DNA from: Parabacteroides distasonis
Lineage (GTDB): Bacteria > Bacteroidota > Bacteroidia > Bacteroidales > Tannerellaceae
Reading direction: 5' to 3'
Length of the DNA stretch: 64,000 nucleotides
Assembly (NCBI GenBank): GCA_021531385.1
Contig: JAFBIR010000003.1
Coordinates: forward strand, 62,001-126,000
Both the position numbers and the translations under genes were made by a program. This document shows, in pieces, positions 63,852 to 64,000 of the stretch; within the stretch, counting starts at the first letter, position 1, and the number at the start of each line of letters is the position of its first letter. The notes under the pieces were generated by a model. It saw only the letters and a program-made list of their open reading frames with translations, was not told where the DNA came from and searched no databases.

Positions 63852-63882
63852 CAAAGATAGCGCATCCTTTTCACCCCACCAA
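63852..63882 (-). promoter_or_regulatory. Promoter of the DUF5715 gene
   Basis: On the minus strand TTG (63880-63882), 20 bases, TATCTTTG (63852-63859), 25 bases before the ATG at 63827. The upstream element overlaps the last codons of the preceding gene. Confidence 0.7.
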
Positions 63883-64000
63883 CACTTGTCCCGTATCTTG
63901 TGGTTCGATTCCTATCTGCAGAAGGCCTTTAGGGCAATCAGTCAGCGAAGTCGCCAAAGCCTCCCTATCGCCTACCACGAGGAGAAAAAATTTTTTACCT
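63871..64000 (-). CDS. 3' end of an unidentified gene, cut by the window edge
   Basis: The minus strand has an open frame from the right edge to a TGA at 63871-63873; it reads KKFFLLVVGDREALATSL and ends IEPQDTGQVLVG. The strand-like LLVVGD followed by a helix recalls the C-terminal ends of M16-family zinc proteases, but 42 residues are too few for a safe call. It lies 43 bases upstream of the DUF5715 start on the same strand. Confidence 0.55.
   Translation of the reverse strand, partial: GKKFFLLVVGDREALATSLTDCPKGLLQIGIEPQDTGQVLVG

Noticed and set aside
1-64000. tRNA, rRNA, full insertion sequences or a replication origin
   Set aside because: I saw no tRNA cloverleaf, no rRNA stretch, no transposase gene with terminal repeats and no dnaA-type cluster in my reading; a dedicated scan could still find a small RNA.

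Overview
The window is chromosomal DNA of a Bacteroidales bacterium, probably of the Bacteroides/Parabacteroides/Porphyromonas group. Evidence: many promoters fit the Bacteroidetes form TTTG (or TTG)-N19-21-TAnnTTTG; core gene orders such as tig-clpP-clpX-recQ and rimP-nusA-infB-cvpA-sufBCD; TamL/TamB, an OstA-like protein and SurA-type chaperones; and an HU / smalltalk / amidase cassette with a UpxY-type antiterminator. The species cannot be fixed from the sequence alone.

Layout. 0-1.4 kb: an 11-bp tandem repeat array and a DUF6266-like protein with a C-terminal InlB-type repeat. 1.4-10.5 kb (minus strand): a seven-gene run for outer-membrane biogenesis (two parvulin PPIases, a SurA-like lipoprotein, an OstA/LptA-like protein, a small membrane protein, a TolC-like lipoprotein) that also carries mutL. 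10.6-16.4 kb (minus): tig, clpP, clpX, recQ. 16.5-28.3 kb: a CPBP membrane protease, then lptB, tamL, tamB, a stand-alone TonB plug protein, and an arginine-degrading pair (arginase, ornithine aminotransferase).

28.3-49.1 kb is an accessory island, visibly richer in A+T from about 31.4 kb on. It opens with a decayed tyrosine recombinase, an orphan UpxY regulator and the HU/smalltalk/amidase cassette. A set of four regularly spaced HindIII-centred palindromes follows. Then comes the most interesting part, 31.5-44.6 kb: a MORN-repeat/trypsin-like protease, a secreted PPC-domain protein, a secreted TPR protein, two secreted TPR-CHAT proteases, a HEPN-like protein, an ECF sigma factor, a membrane anti-sigma candidate and a caspase-family protease, closed by a strong terminator. 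Small unknown genes follow (one J-domain-like, one zinc-ribbon-like).

Four start-proximal sites in this island share an exactly spaced motif, TTTAC-N15-GGTAT, unlike the housekeeping promoter. One copy precedes the operon that encodes the sigma factor itself; three precede the downstream small genes. My inference is a protease-gated sigma-factor circuit with its own regulon: a signal activates CHAT/caspase/trypsin-type proteases, the anti-sigma is cut, and the ECF factor switches on its own operon and the small effector genes. This parallels, but is clearly distinct from, the TPR-CHAT (Csx29)/Csx30/sigma arrangement of type III-E CRISPR loci; no cas genes or CRISPR array are present here.

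47.2-49.1 kb: a truncated AAA-ATPase-like gene and an intact ATPase/DUF234 gene. 49.1-59 kb (minus): a VOC-GNAT fusion with twin operator-like palindromes, then sufBCD, cvpA, infB, nusA and rimP. 59.1-64 kb (minus): a winged-helix regulator, a membrane protein and a TonB-dependent receptor in one operon, a YoeB toxin-antitoxin pair, a DUF5715 protein with M15-peptidase-like motifs, and the 3' end of an unidentified gene cut by the window edge.
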